In this document: positions 31,193-39,164 of the stretch, in pieces
Numbering within the stretch: the first letter of the stretch is position 1
Layout of the letters: every line of letters starts with the position of its first letter
Source of the DNA: Gemmatimonadota bacterium
GTDB taxonomy: Bacteria > Gemmatimonadota > Gemmatimonadetes > Gemmatimonadales > GWC2-71-9
NCBI GenBank assembly: GCA_022566515.1
Contig: JADFIT010000012.1
Location: forward strand, 1-39,164
Length of the DNA stretch: 39,164 nucleotides
Direction: 5' to 3'
Translations under genes and position numbers: made by a program
The notes under the pieces: generated by a model
The model's database searches: none
What the model saw: only the letters and a program-made list of their open reading frames with translations
What the model was told of the DNA's origin: nothing

Positions 31193-32277
31193 GCTACGAT
31201 CTCCTCAAGCTGCACCAACAAGTCTAGCAACTCGTCGACGGTGTGATCTCCCATATGACCGATCCGAATGGTGGACTTCTTGAACTCGCCGTACCCCGAC
31301 GCGATCATCCAGCCGCGGTCGCTCAAGGTGTGTTGAATTTCACGTCCGTTCCTCCCACCAGGGACACGGATGCAAGATACCGTCCAACTGCGCCGGTCTT
31401 TCGCAGGAAAATAGCTCAGGCCCAAGGCGCTGCCACGATCATCCACCCATTTCTCCGTAGCCTGGAGCATTTCCCGGTGACGTTGCCATCGCGCCTCCAC
31501 TCCGCCTTCGGCTTCGATGCGCCGCAACTGTACGTCGAGGGCGTACAAGAAAGAGATGGCCGGCGTGTTGGTGGGCTGATGGTTCTCCGCCGCATCTGCG
31601 TAGGCCACGAGATCCAAGTACCCGCCCCGCTCCGGCAGCGTGGTCGCGCGTTCGAGCATCCGCTCAGAGTGGGCCGCCAGAGCCAACCCAGGGGGCAACG
31701 CCAGAGCCTTTTGTGCACCCGTCAGCACGAAATCGAGCTTCCACTCGTCGGTTTCCACCGGAGAGCCGGCCAATGACGTCACGGCGTCGACAAGAAGCAT
31801 GACGTCGTCATATTCGTGGACGACCTCGGCGAGTTGCTCGAGTGGCGCCAGAGCCCCCGTTGATGTCTCGGAATGAACTAACGTGACGGCGTCAACTTCG
31901 CTACGTGTCAGTGCATCGCGGAGCATGTGGGGCTCGATCGTCTGTCCGGGCGCCACTTCTAGCGTCACCACGTCACGGCCACACGCCTGGGCAATCGCCG
32001 CAAATCGCTTGCCAAACGCGCCACTCACGAGAGAGAGCACGCGGTGTCGCACTCCCGATCGGATCGCCATCTCCATGAACGCCGTAGCCGAGCATGTTCC
32101 GATGATCGGCCGGCCCTTCGTCCGGAAGAGTCCCCGCAGCCGGTCCTCAATGCCGGCGAGGAGATCGGTCATCGCCCGCCCTCGGTGGGCAATCATTGGC
32201 CGGGTCAGCGCGGCCAGAACGTCTGGGTGAACCTCTGTAGGGCCGGGAAGGAAGAAACGGCCGAAGGATGTCGTCAT
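31189..32277 (-). CDS. Class V PLP aminotransferase, probable phosphoserine aminotransferase
   Basis: A 362-aa fold-type I aminotransferase of the alanine-glyoxylate/serine-pyruvate branch. FLPGPTEVHPDVL is the typical N-terminus, and K190 in LTGAQKALALPPG is the PLP lysine. D164 (LLVDAVTS) should contact the PLP pyridine nitrogen, and the C-terminus has RIGHMGD. ATG 32277 begins at this N-terminus, although the frame is open 48 nt upstream. It overlaps serA by 3 nt. In several bacteria and archaea an enzyme of this branch replaces classical SerC, and coupling to serA suggests it aminates 3-phosphohydroxypyruvate. Alanine-glyoxylate or serine-glyoxylate activity remains possible; no SerB gene is nearby. 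Confidence 0.88.
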   Translation of the reverse strand: MTTSFGRFFLPGPTEVHPDVLAALTRPMIAHRGRAMTDLLAGIEDRLRGLFRTKGRPIIGTCSATAFMEMAIRSGVRHRVLSLVSGAFGKRFAAIAQACGRDVVTLEVAPGQTIEPHMLRDALTRSEVDAVTLVHSETSTGALAPLEQLAEVVHEYDDVMLLVDAVTSLAGSPVETDEWKLDFVLTGAQKALALPPGLALAAHSERMLERATTLPERGGYLDLVAYADAAENHQPTNTPAISFLYALDVQLRRIEAEGGVEARWQRHREMLQATEKWVDDRGSALGLSYFPAKDRRSWTVSCIRVPGGRNGREIQHTLSDRGWMIASGYGEFKKSTIRIGHMGDHTVDELLDLLVQLEEIVA

Positions 32278-32281
32278 GAAA

Positions 32282-32298
32282 CCAATTCGGAAAATTGG
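32282..32298. promoter_or_regulatory. Inverted repeat at the aminotransferase ribosome site
   Basis: CCAATT and AATTGG with a 5-nt spacer form a perfect 6-bp inverted repeat ending 4 nt before the ATG at 32277, where a Shine-Dalgarno sequence would be but is missing. It could be an operator or an RNA hairpin controlling the serine operon. Confidence 0.4.
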
Positions 32299-32361
32299 AC
32301 GTGGATCAAACCAAAGCCAAGCCAATAACTTATCTAAGGAACTAGAAAAAGGGGAAAACTC

Positions 32362-33102
32362 CTACTCCCTCTCGTGGTCTTCCAGGATCCGATATACCAG
32401 CCGCCGCCTGAGCAGCCACCTGACGCCAAAGGCGTCCCACAACCCGACCCAAAGCCGCCCCCACATCCCATACTTGGTGCGACCGTGCCAGCGCGGCCGA
32501 TGCCCCACCTCGACCTCGATCACCTCCTCGCCGGCCCGCCGCAAGAGCGTCGGCAAGAAACGGTGCATCCCCTGAAAGCTCGGAATCTGCCGCAGCACTG
32601 CGCGACGCATCACCTTCAAGGAACATCCCGTGTCGCGCACGGCATCACCGGTGATGGCATCACGCACTCGATTGGCGATGCGGCTCTGAATCCGCTTCCA
32701 CCGAGTGTCCACTCGCCCCATCCGGTAGCCCACAGCAGCCGTCGCGGGGCCGGGGCCGCGCACTACGTCCAGTAGCTTGAGACCATCGGCGGGGGCGTTC
32801 TGCCCGTCCGCGTCCATCGTCATCACGTATTGGCCACGTGCCGCTTCGAACCCTGCCGCGAAGGCAGCACTCTGCCCCGCATGCGCTTCCAAGCTCACTA
32901 CGCGAAGTGCTTGGCAATCGTTGCTCAGGCGACTCAGCTCTCGCAGCGAGCCGTCCGTCGACCCGTCGTCCACGGCCACGATCTCGTAGGCCAATCCCCC
33001 AAACACCGACTCGATCTCCGCGATTAACGGCGCGAGGTTCTCGAACTCGTTGAACACGGGAAGTACGATCGAGACGACCGGAGTTTCCCCTTGCACCGTC
33101 AA
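32362..33102 (-). CDS. DPM/ArnC-like family 2 glycosyltransferase
   Basis: A 246-aa GT2 enzyme. SIVLPVFNEFENL, VDDGSTDGS and the metal-binding DADGQN (for DxD) are classical. The downstream DTGCSLKVMRR and HRPRWHGRTKYGMWGR follow the dolichol/undecaprenyl-phosphate sugar synthase pattern, so it probably loads a nucleotide-sugar residue onto polyprenyl phosphate at the inner membrane face. It lacks the two C-terminal membrane helices of larger relatives. TTG 33102 overlaps the TPR gene stop (TTGA) with GGAAG four nt before; GTG 33096 is an alternative. It may supply the lipid-linked donor for the ArnT-like transferase at 5572-7305. Confidence 0.88.
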   Translation of the reverse strand: MTVQGETPVVSIVLPVFNEFENLAPLIAEIESVFGGLAYEIVAVDDGSTDGSLRELSRLSNDCQALRVVSLEAHAGQSAAFAAGFEAARGQYVMTMDADGQNAPADGLKLLDVVRGPGPATAAVGYRMGRVDTRWKRIQSRIANRVRDAITGDAVRDTGCSLKVMRRAVLRQIPSFQGMHRFLPTLLRRAGEEVIEVEVGHRPRWHGRTKYGMWGRLWVGLWDAFGVRWLLRRRLVYRILEDHERE

Positions 33103-33743
33103 TCTGCTTCCGGCCCGGCCTTCATCTCCACCAGCAACTCCGAGAGTTCGCGACGGACGCCGTCGATATGCGGGGAATCGGGAAACGTGTCGATGAAGCG
33201 CCGCAACTCCACCATCGCCTTGCCCCTATCGCCCAGTCGGCTTCGGTACAGGTCAACCAGTCTCAGGGAATAGCCCATCTTCCGACGGTCGTTCGTGGTC
33301 ACCTCACGAGCCTCCTTCAGATACCGGGCCGCGGCCGTAAAATCCTCGAGGCGATCCATGAGGAGTTGGGCCAGGCGGGACCGCGCCTCGGTGTCGGACG
33401 GGTCCGCGGCAATTTCCCGCCGGTACGCGACCGCCGCGTCCTGGTAGCGCCCCCCGGCCACCATGGCCTCGATCGCCGAATACCCCTTGGTCGGCGGCGT
33501 TGACGAGCCCGACTGGGCACCGAAGAATCCCACCAACGTGTTGGCCGACGGCACCACAAGGAACTTGAACACCACGTACAACACACACGTGAGCGCGCCC
33601 AAGACGAGGCCTGCCAGAATCAGGAGGAAGCCAAAGCCCGCTCCCACTACCATCAAGAGCCCGCCGCCGATCACGAGAACGGCGCTCACCAGGGCTGCAT
33701 AGCGAACCACCACGATCTCTGGCTGATTGTCGGTCTCTGTCAT
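33099..33743 (-). CDS. Membrane-anchored TPR protein
   Basis: A 214-aa protein with two closely spaced membrane segments (about 14-36 and 38-62), then a cytoplasmic or periplasmic domain of tetratricopeptide-type helical repeats (about 90-210): YQDAAVAYRREIAADPSDTEAR, with the core AAVAYRREIAADPSDTEA, is a clear unit, and GDRGKAMVELRRFIDTFPDSP another. ATG 33743 is chosen because the membrane segments begin soon after; the frame is open upstream. It is coupled to the GT2 gene by a 4-nt overlap, so it may scaffold the glycosyltransferase or a membrane complex. Specific function unknown. Confidence 0.8.
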   Translation of the reverse strand: MTETDNQPEIVVVRYAALVSAVLVIGGGLLMVVGAGFGFLLILAGLVLGALTCVLYVVFKFLVVPSANTLVGFFGAQSGSSTPPTKGYSAIEAMVAGGRYQDAAVAYRREIAADPSDTEARSRLAQLLMDRLEDFTAAARYLKEAREVTTNDRRKMGYSLRLVDLYRSRLGDRGKAMVELRRFIDTFPDSPHIDGVRRELSELLVEMKAGPEAD

Positions 33744-33879
33744 CGACGCTAACGCAGGGCGAGGGAGAAGATCGGGCTGAACGTAGGCCGGCCCGGGGGC
33801 CCCGTGCAAGTTGACGCTCACAGGGTGTCCGGTTAAATCCCGAGTCCCAGCAATTTAGCCCCGGAAGAGGAGGTATGTC

Positions 33880-34926
33880 GTGTCGGATTCACTCTCTCGC
33901 CGCGAGTTTCTCGGCGCCGCCACCGGTGTGGCCGCCGGAGCGACCTTGGGCGCGCCATTCACCGAGGGCACGGGTTTCCCCGCCGTGCATATCCGCCCCG
34001 CCGCGGGCCCTGTGGCCGTGGCGTCGGCCAATGGTCTGCGGGGTGTGGAGCTGGCCGGCCGGCTGTTGATCGAGGGCATGGATACGCTCGACGCCGCCAT
34101 TGAGGGTGTCAAGACGCAGGAACTCGATGCAGAGGACACCTCGGTGGGATACGGGGGCCTGCCCAACGAAGAGGGCGTGGTCCAGTTGGACGCGTCCTGC
34201 ATGCACGGGCCGACCCGACGGGCCGGGTCGGTAGGTGCCCTCGAGGGGATCAAGACGCCGAGCGTCGTTGCGAAGTACGTACTGCTGTACACCGACCACA
34301 TCATGCTGGTTGGGGAGGGCGCCAAGCGGTTTGCGTTGTCCTACGGGTTCAAAGAGGAAGATCTCCTCACAGACAAGGCCCGAGAGATCTGGCTTCGCTG
34401 GCGTGCCAACCGAGGACCCAACGACGACTGGATCAATGTGCCGGACGACGAAATGATGGTTCGCCGGGAGACCGGCACGATCAACCTGAACGTGGTGAAC
34501 GCCAGCGGAGACATCTCCTCGGTCACGACTACGAGCGGTCTTTCGTGGAAGATCCCGGGACGGGTTGGCGATTCGCCCATCATCGGGGCCGGCCAGTACA
34601 CCGACAACGACATTGGTGCGGCGGGATCCACCGGTCGTGGTGAAGCAAACATCAAGGTGTGCGGAGCGTTCTTGACCGTGGACAACATGCGGCGAGGGAT
34701 GAGCCCCACAGATGCAGCTCTGGAAACGCTCCGGCGGGTGGTGACGACGACCGAGCCACGTCTCCTCGACGAGCGGGGACGACCTAGATTCGGCCTCAAT
34801 TTCTACGCCGTGAACAAGAACGGCGAATTCGGTGCCGGGAGCCTTTGGTCCGGCCGGCGGTACGCGACATTCGACGGAGAAACCGCGTCGCTTAGGGACA
34901 TCCCCTATCTGTACGAGCGAGACTAG
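33880..34926 (+). CDS. Tat-exported asparaginase/glycosylasparaginase-type Ntn hydrolase
   Basis: A 348-aa threonine-nucleophile (Ntn) amidohydrolase of the N4-(beta-N-acetylglucosaminyl)-L-asparaginase / isoaspartyl peptidase group. The N-terminus SRREFLG is a twin-arginine signal, giving export of a folded enzyme. The precursor cleaves itself in front of the nucleophile, which I place at T200 (ETGTINLNV) from the neighbouring conserved GRVGDSPIIGAGQY and STGRGE motifs. GTG 33880 is chosen because AGGAGG lies 6 nt before it and the Tat motif follows; an out-of-frame ATG at 33875 is not used. The next gene begins immediately at its stop. It probably hydrolyses glycosylated asparagine or isoaspartyl dipeptides outside the cytoplasm. 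Confidence 0.88.
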   Translation: MSDSLSRREFLGAATGVAAGATLGAPFTEGTGFPAVHIRPAAGPVAVASANGLRGVELAGRLLIEGMDTLDAAIEGVKTQELDAEDTSVGYGGLPNEEGVVQLDASCMHGPTRRAGSVGALEGIKTPSVVAKYVLLYTDHIMLVGEGAKRFALSYGFKEEDLLTDKAREIWLRWRANRGPNDDWINVPDDEMMVRRETGTINLNVVNASGDISSVTTTSGLSWKIPGRVGDSPIIGAGQYTDNDIGAAGSTGRGEANIKVCGAFLTVDNMRRGMSPTDAALETLRRVVTTTEPRLLDERGRPRFGLNFYAVNKNGEFGAGSLWSGRRYATFDGETASLRDIPYLYERD

Positions 34927-36123
34927 TTGCGGGCAATTCTCCTTACGGCATTAGCACTGCTGATTCCTGTTGGAGCTCGTGTCTCGGCTCAGGTTGACAC
35001 CGCAGGCGGCTTCGATTTCGATGCCGACTATTGGTTCAACGTTTTCTATCCCAAAATTTTTTACACTCCCACAGAGGGCCTCGCCGTCGGGGCCTACTAC
35101 GCCGTGATCCAGCCGGTGCGCGCCGACGACTTCTACAGTCCGGCCCCTTACAGGATTGCCCTCTCTCTCGACGGGCAGATCGCTACATCGGGCAGCCGGT
35201 TTCTCAAGCTCCAGGCCAACGCGCCGGGTCTGGCCAACGGCTGGCGTTTCAGTGCACGATTGACCGCACGGCGGCGGGCAAAGGACAATTACTTCGGACT
35301 CGGCAATTCAACGGTCTTCGAACCGGACAGCGTCACCGACGCCCAGCCGAATTTCTACCGGGCGATCAGGACCCAATACACTCTTCGCGCAGAGGTGCAA
35401 CGGCGCCTCGTCGGTCCACTTCGCGTGCTGGCAGGACTGAAGGCGGAACACTGGAAAATCTCACCACCCGACGGACCCAGCGTCCTCGCAAAGGATCTGG
35501 CGAATCGAGTGGACCCCACGATCGACGTGGGGACAGATGACGTCTCCCTGCGCATAGGCTTGGTCTTCGACACCCGCGACGACCAAGTGGCTCCCAACAG
35601 CGGCGTCGTGATCGGTGTGGGGCTGGGAGTGGCAGACGCGGATGTCGCAGGCGACCTGACGTATACCCGCACCACAGTGAACGTACAGGGGTATTGGTCG
35701 GCATCACCTTTGCTCATATTCGCAGCCCGTGCCGTAGCTCAGGTGACGGATGGGACACCCCGGTTGGGGACGTTCTATCTCATAGAGGGAGGGACGCGTT
35801 TTTACAACACCCTGGGAGGCAGCGCCACGCACCGAGCGTTGGCCGGCAACCGATTCCTGGGTCGTGACCAGCTCTTTGGTAACCTGGAGGCGCGATACAC
35901 GCTGTCTGCCATCCCAACGCTGTACCGCATAAGCCTACTCGGATTCCTCGACGCTGGCCGAGTCTTCGAGACCGAAGATTTCCGCATCACCGCCGACGAC
36001 CTCAAAGTGGGGGCAGGCGGCGGCCTGATCTTCCAAGTTGGGCGGGCCGGCATCGCCGGGATCACGGTGGGATTCGGACCCGACGGCGTGCAGATGGATT
36101 TTCACACGAGGTGGACGTTCTGA
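34927..36123 (+). CDS. Omp85/BamA-family outer-membrane beta-barrel
   Basis: A 398-aa outer-membrane protein with a signal peptide (MRAILLTALALLIPVGARVSAQ, split as MRAILLTALALL then IPVGARVSAQ). It has no POTRA domains, so it is a barrel-only member of the bacterial surface antigen (D15) group. LVFDTRDDQVAPNSG and HRALAGNRFLGRDQLFGNLEARY (core GNRFLGRDQLFGNLEAR) are the recognisable barrel motifs, and the chain ends with WTF, as outer-membrane barrels do. The start must be TTG 34927, directly adjoining the hydrolase stop (TAGTTG), to include the signal peptide. A role as a pore or in secretion linked to the exported hydrolase is an inference. Confidence 0.82.
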   Translation: MRAILLTALALLIPVGARVSAQVDTAGGFDFDADYWFNVFYPKIFYTPTEGLAVGAYYAVIQPVRADDFYSPAPYRIALSLDGQIATSGSRFLKLQANAPGLANGWRFSARLTARRRAKDNYFGLGNSTVFEPDSVTDAQPNFYRAIRTQYTLRAEVQRRLVGPLRVLAGLKAEHWKISPPDGPSVLAKDLANRVDPTIDVGTDDVSLRIGLVFDTRDDQVAPNSGVVIGVGLGVADADVAGDLTYTRTTVNVQGYWSASPLLIFAARAVAQVTDGTPRLGTFYLIEGGTRFYNTLGGSATHRALAGNRFLGRDQLFGNLEARYTLSAIPTLYRISLLGFLDAGRVFETEDFRITADDLKVGAGGGLIFQVGRAGIAGITVGFGPDGVQMDFHTRWTF

Positions 36124-36126
36124 GCC

Positions 36127-36675
36127 CTACTGCCCACCCAGCATCCCCAACACCTCCCTCAAGGTCCCTACTCCCCTGTCCCGCGCATACCAGCGCCTGA
36201 CCTTGGGGTAACGCTCCTGGGCCGGCACCTTATCCTTGTTCTCCATTACCCACTGCTGGATTTCGCTGGGCCGTGGGCCCCAGTGACCCAATTCGTTGAA
36301 CTGCTGGTCCAAGGCGATCACGATGGGGACGGAGCGTGATCCATTCGTGAGATACCGATCCATGACGTCGGGATGCTCGTCGCGACGAATCACCTTCATG
36401 TCCAGGCAGTCCGCTTCGTGACCGAGCCTCGCCAGCACGGGGATCGTGTTGCTGGCATCACCGCACCAGTCCTCCACAATGCCCAGCAACTTCACGCCCG
36501 GACCAAGCCGGCACGCCATTTCGTACGCCCAATCAGGGATATGGGCCATCCTATAGACGCCCTTCCACAGGGATTCGTTTTTCTCGACACTCTCGACGAA
36601 TTCCTCGTAGGGAATCGCGTCGTTCTCCCAAATGGAGCGAAAATCCAAGACCGTCAATTGTCGTTTCTCTGTCAC
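36127..36675 (-). CDS. Thioredoxin-fold protein with a single active-site cysteine
   Basis: A protein of about 182 aa with a C-terminal thioredoxin-like domain. The active-site region reads EDWCGDASNTIPVLARL, in which the second cysteine of the usual CxxC is alanine (C-G-D-A). The cis-proline position is in GSRSVPIVIALD. Family members usually have WCPDC or WCGDA here, so this may be a monothiol or non-redox variant. GTG 36675 is taken as the start since the frame upstream is a repetitive Pro/Arg translation without a ribosome site. It converges with the outer-membrane barrel gene 3 nt away. Substrate unknown. Confidence 0.75.
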   Translation of the reverse strand: MTEKRQLTVLDFRSIWENDAIPYEEFVESVEKNESLWKGVYRMAHIPDWAYEMACRLGPGVKLLGIVEDWCGDASNTIPVLARLGHEADCLDMKVIRRDEHPDVMDRYLTNGSRSVPIVIALDQQFNELGHWGPRPSEIQQWVMENKDKVPAQERYPKVRRWYARDRGVGTLREVLGMLGGQ

Positions 36676-36724
36676 ATGCTGGGGTTGGCACCGGGGCGAA
36701 ACATAGACGACGGGAAGAGCAGGC

Positions 36725-36756
36725 GGTAGGACGGTAGGGCGGTAGGGCGGTAGGGC
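36725..36756. repeat. 8-bp GGTAGGRC tandem array
   Basis: Four 8-bp units, GGTAGGAC then three GGTAGGGC, stand between the divergent thioredoxin-fold and tetR genes, followed by a partly complementary CCGCCC...CCGCC stretch. The remainder of 36676-36829 is G/C-rich with no gene seen. Confidence 0.8.
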
Positions 36757-36829
36757 AGCACCGCCCGACCGCCTGGAAGGGGAGGCAGCGGGCGGGGTAC
36801 CGCCGGGCAAAGTCGGTGGTGGGGTGGGA

Positions 36830-36860
36830 TTGACACCGCGTCATACGGCTGGGTTATACT
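36830..36860 (+). promoter_or_regulatory. Candidate sigma-70 promoter of the tetR gene
   Basis: TTGACA (36830-36835) and TATACT (36855-36860) are spaced 19 bp (18 if TTATAC is used). The ATG follows 9 nt after the -10, so the message would be leaderless or have only two or three bases before the start. The site also overlaps the likely TetR self-binding region. Confidence 0.6.
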
Positions 36861-36869
36861 TGCCGAGTC

Positions 36870-37550
36870 ATGCCCCACACCTCAGATCAACTCGGACTCG
36901 CCGAAACGGCTTCCAGGCCACGACGTCGCGATCCGAAGAACACTCGCGAGCGACTCGTCCGGGCGGCCTTGGAGCTGTTCACGACCCAGGGCTATCACGC
37001 GAGCACGACGCCTCAGGTGGCCCGCAAGGCAGGCGTCGCCGAAGGAACGATCTATCGTCACTTCAGCAGCAAGGAGCAGCTGCTCAACGAGATCTATCGC
37101 GGTGCGGTACGGATGTTCACTCAGATCGTGGCGCAGACACCCGCCCGAGGCTCGTGTCGGGATCGAATGAAGGACGTTGCCGACCGATGGGGCGAGGTTG
37201 CAGCCCAGGACCCACCGTTGGCCAAGCTCGTGTTCGTGGCTCCCCCATTGTCCTTGCTGGACGAGAAGAGCCGCGAGGCTTACGAGCAGATGCGCTTCGA
37301 GCTGGAGAAAGTGGTGGCGTCGGGGAAGGCATCAAACGAGATCCGGCCCGGCCCCGCCTACCTCTGGACGGACGTGTGGTTGCAATTGGTGCGGCTCATG
37401 ATGGAGCGCGTGGCGGCTCATGAGTGGGCTACCGAGCACTCCGCCCCCAGGCAGGTTATCAACTCGGCCTGGGACGCAATCGCAGCGCCGGCAGAGGTCT
37501 CTCAGCCCTCCCCTCAAGCATCACCCGCAGGCTTGCCTCTAGGACGATAG
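36870..37550 (+). CDS. TetR-family transcriptional regulator
   Basis: A 226-aa TetR/AcrR regulator. The N-terminal helix-turn-helix (about 25-72) reads RERLVRAALELFTTQGYHAST, core AALELFTTQGYHAST, then VARKAGVAEGTIYRHFSSKEQLL. The C-terminal ligand domain (75-200) is diverged. A 20-residue N-terminal extension precedes it. It has its own TTGACA/TATACT promoter and almost no leader. The transporter gene lies 153 nt downstream in the same direction, so it may be the target. No inverted operator repeat was recognised. Confidence 0.9.
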   Translation: MPHTSDQLGLAETASRPRRRDPKNTRERLVRAALELFTTQGYHASTTPQVARKAGVAEGTIYRHFSSKEQLLNEIYRGAVRMFTQIVAQTPARGSCRDRMKDVADRWGEVAAQDPPLAKLVFVAPPLSLLDEKSREAYEQMRFELEKVVASGKASNEIRPGPAYLWTDVWLQLVRLMMERVAAHEWATEHSAPRQVINSAWDAIAAPAEVSQPSPQASPAGLPLGR

Positions 37551-37703
37551 CCGCGCGGTGCAGTTGCCACCCGACCCCCGAAATCCGAGCCGCCGCCGTT
37601 CCCAGCAACCAGTCAACCAGGCTTTCCGCGGCGCGGAGACACTAGACAACGTCAATCGATCACACGACCTTCCTGCACCATCTTTCCCAGGAGCACCCTA
37701 CAT

Positions 37704-39082
37704 ATGACGAATCCGCCGGCAACCGGGCGTGGCGTGTGGAGTTCGAAGACGGGATTCATCCTCGCTGCATCCGGTTCAGCTATCGGGCTGGGGAACATTT
37801 GGCGGTTTCCATACATGGTGGGCGAAGGCGGCGGCGCGGCATTCGTCGTCATCTACCTCGGTTTCGTGTTCCTCCTCGGTGCGGCGGTGATGTTGGCGGA
37901 ACTCGCCCTCGGGCGCCGCACCGATCGAAACGCCGTCGGTGCTTTCGAGGCGACCGCACCGGGAACGCTATGGAAGCTCGTCGGCATGCTCGGCGTTATC
38001 ACCGGTGTTGCCATTTTGTCGTTCTACGCCGTCATCGCGGGATGGACGGTAGGCTACCTCTTCAAGACGGTCACCGGCAGTTTTTCCCAAACTATTACGG
38101 CACAGGAATCTCAGGCGATCTTTGAGAGTTTCGCCGCCAGTCCCATCGCGAACGTCGGGTTGCTCTTCGTGTTCCTCGCCGTCACCTCCTTGGTGGTGTG
38201 GCGCGGCGTGTCCGGCGGCATCGAGCTGGTTTCCAAGACGTTGATGCCCGTTCTCCTGGTCTTGTTGATTCTCCTGGCGATCCGGTCGGTGACGCTGTCC
38301 GGGGCCGGCGCCGGACTCGAATTCTACCTGGCGCCGGATTTCTCGCGGATCTCGGCGGCAACCTTCCCGGCGGCGCTGGGGCAGGCATTTTTCTCGCTCA
38401 GCCTCGGGATGGGCGCGATGATTACCTACGGGAGTTACGTCTCGAAGAAAATCAACCTCGTGACTTCCACAGGAATCATTTGCCTCTTCGACACCCTCAT
38501 CGCACTGCTGGCGGGCCTCATCATCTTTCCCGCACTTTTCCACGCAGGGCTGAGTCCCTCGAGTCGGGCCCGGGCCTGGTGTTCCAGGTTCTCCCGACCC
38601 TGTTCGCAGAGTTGCCGGCGGGCCAGCTGTTCGGTGCCGCCTTCTTCCTACTTCTCGCGATCGCCGCCCTGACCTCGACGATCGCCTTGCTCGAGGTGCC
38701 GGTATCGTATGTGATTGACGAGTGGGGATGGTCCCGTGGCAAAGCGGTGGCGGCAACCGCGATCGCGACGTTCCTGATCGGCGTCCCGTCGGCGCTGGCG
38801 TCGGGCGCCGTACCGTTCTTCTCGGATCTGCCGGGCGCCGCACCCGATTTTCTCTCGCTGATGAACATCATCTTCGGGAATTACGCTCTCACGATCGGAT
38901 CGCTGGGCTTAGCGATCTTCGTCGGGTACCGGTGGGGCGTGAAGGCCGCAGCTGCAGAGATAGAGTCGGAGGGGGTGACGTTTGGTCTCAAGCACGCTTG
39001 GGGCTTCCTGCTCCGATTCCTGGCGCCCGTGGGCATCACCGGGATCCTCGTCTACATCATCGCGACGCAGAACTACTTCTAG
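37704..39082 (+). pseudogene. Neurotransmitter:sodium symporter (NSS family), frameshifted
   Basis: A sodium-dependent amino acid/amine transporter of the LeuT/SNF fold, but split by a frameshift. The first frame (ATG 37704, stop 38672) gives the N-terminal part with the family motif GSAIGLGNIWRFPYM (24-38) and further helices up to IIFPALFHAGLSP. Homology then moves at about 38550-38565 to the frame with codons one base earlier (ESGPGLVFQVLPTLF...), running to a stop at 39080-39082 (QNYF end). Joined, it would be about 459 aa, the normal length with about 12 helices. A one-base deletion or two-base insertion at TCCCTCGAGTCGGGCC explains it. It may be a sequencing error, a recent pseudogene or, less likely, a recoding event. 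AGGAG lies 10 nt before the ATG. Confidence 0.8.
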
Positions 39083-39164
39083 GGAGCGGCTAGCGGGGAG
39101 CGGGGAGCAGGAAGCGGGGAGCAGGAGAGCGGTGTGAGCAGCCCACTCCCCACTCCCCACTCCC
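39083..39164. repeat. 7-bp GGGGAGC arrays and facing CCCCACT array
   Basis: Four imperfect GGGGAGC/AGGAAGC units run through 39090-39130, and an array of CCCCACT units ends the window. They have complementary G-rich and C-rich character and could form a long hairpin after the symporter gene. The array continues beyond the window. Confidence 0.7.

Noticed and set aside
32278-32361. Terminator after the GT2 gene on the minus strand
   Set aside because: A T-run follows a possible GGA/TCC stem, but the stem is only about 3 bp.
38560-38600. Programmed -1 frameshift site in the symporter
   Set aside because: The shift direction is compatible, but no X-XXY-YYZ slippery heptamer in the right phase or clear downstream pseudoknot was found, so a mutation or sequence error is preferred.

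Overview
The window looks like a chromosomal segment of a high-GC, Gram-negative-type (diderm) bacterium. Evidence for two membranes is a TolC-type outer-membrane channel, an Omp85-type barrel and a MacA-like lipoprotein adaptor. ECF sigma factors paired with membrane partners, secreted M28 peptidases with PDZ domains, a DUF6941-type protein, PadR regulators and short 7-8 bp G-rich intergenic arrays recall Gemmatimonadota or a neighbouring phylum. That placement is an inference from gene content only. No rRNA, tRNA, CRISPR array, phage or insertion sequence was recognised, and coding density is very high.

Layout. 1-252 holds what looks like the wreck of a GxxExxY gene and a CTCCGCGGTGA-type motif. 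253-5555 carries an M28-PDZ peptidase, a free-methionine-sulfoxide-reductase-like GAF protein, an unknown protein, a PolX-PHP protein whose polymerase active site is lost, endonuclease III coupled to it, and a DUF6941-like protein. 5572-9742 is a lipid-linked-sugar glycosyltransferase, AsnB and an HD-domain protein. 9819-15983 is a seven-gene, mostly overlapping operon: ECF sigma factor, membrane partner, Spy/CpxP-like protein, TolC, ABC ATPase, MacA-like adaptor and MacB-like permease, closed by a hairpin terminator. 16050-16919 is homoserine kinase.

16976-17513 (minus) holds two small genes. 17567-21759 is a YggX-like zinc-ribbon protein coupled to a three-subunit molybdenum hydroxylase. 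Its FAD subunit has the extra cysteine loop of 4-hydroxybenzoyl-CoA reductase. 21802-22457 (minus) is a PadR regulator behind four tandem CGATATATCG palindromes. 22494-24835 (minus) is a sigma / zinc anti-sigma / PDZ-protein operon with its own terminator. Then come leuS (minus), an orphan chemoreceptor (plus), and serA with a class V aminotransferase (minus, serine synthesis). A DPM-like glycosyltransferase and a membrane TPR protein follow (minus), then a Tat-exported asparaginase-type Ntn hydrolase and an Omp85-type barrel (plus), a one-cysteine thioredoxin-fold protein (minus), a TetR regulator, and a frameshifted NSS-family sodium symporter (plus).

The strongest leads are the 4-hydroxybenzoyl-CoA-reductase-like enzyme with its coupled iron-protein gene, the polymerase-dead PolX next to Nth, the PadR operator array, the 13-residue PHLEL repeat on the sigma-controlled PDZ protein, and a recurring -10-like hexamer exactly 6 nt before ATG starts that lack a Shine-Dalgarno sequence (likely leaderless genes).
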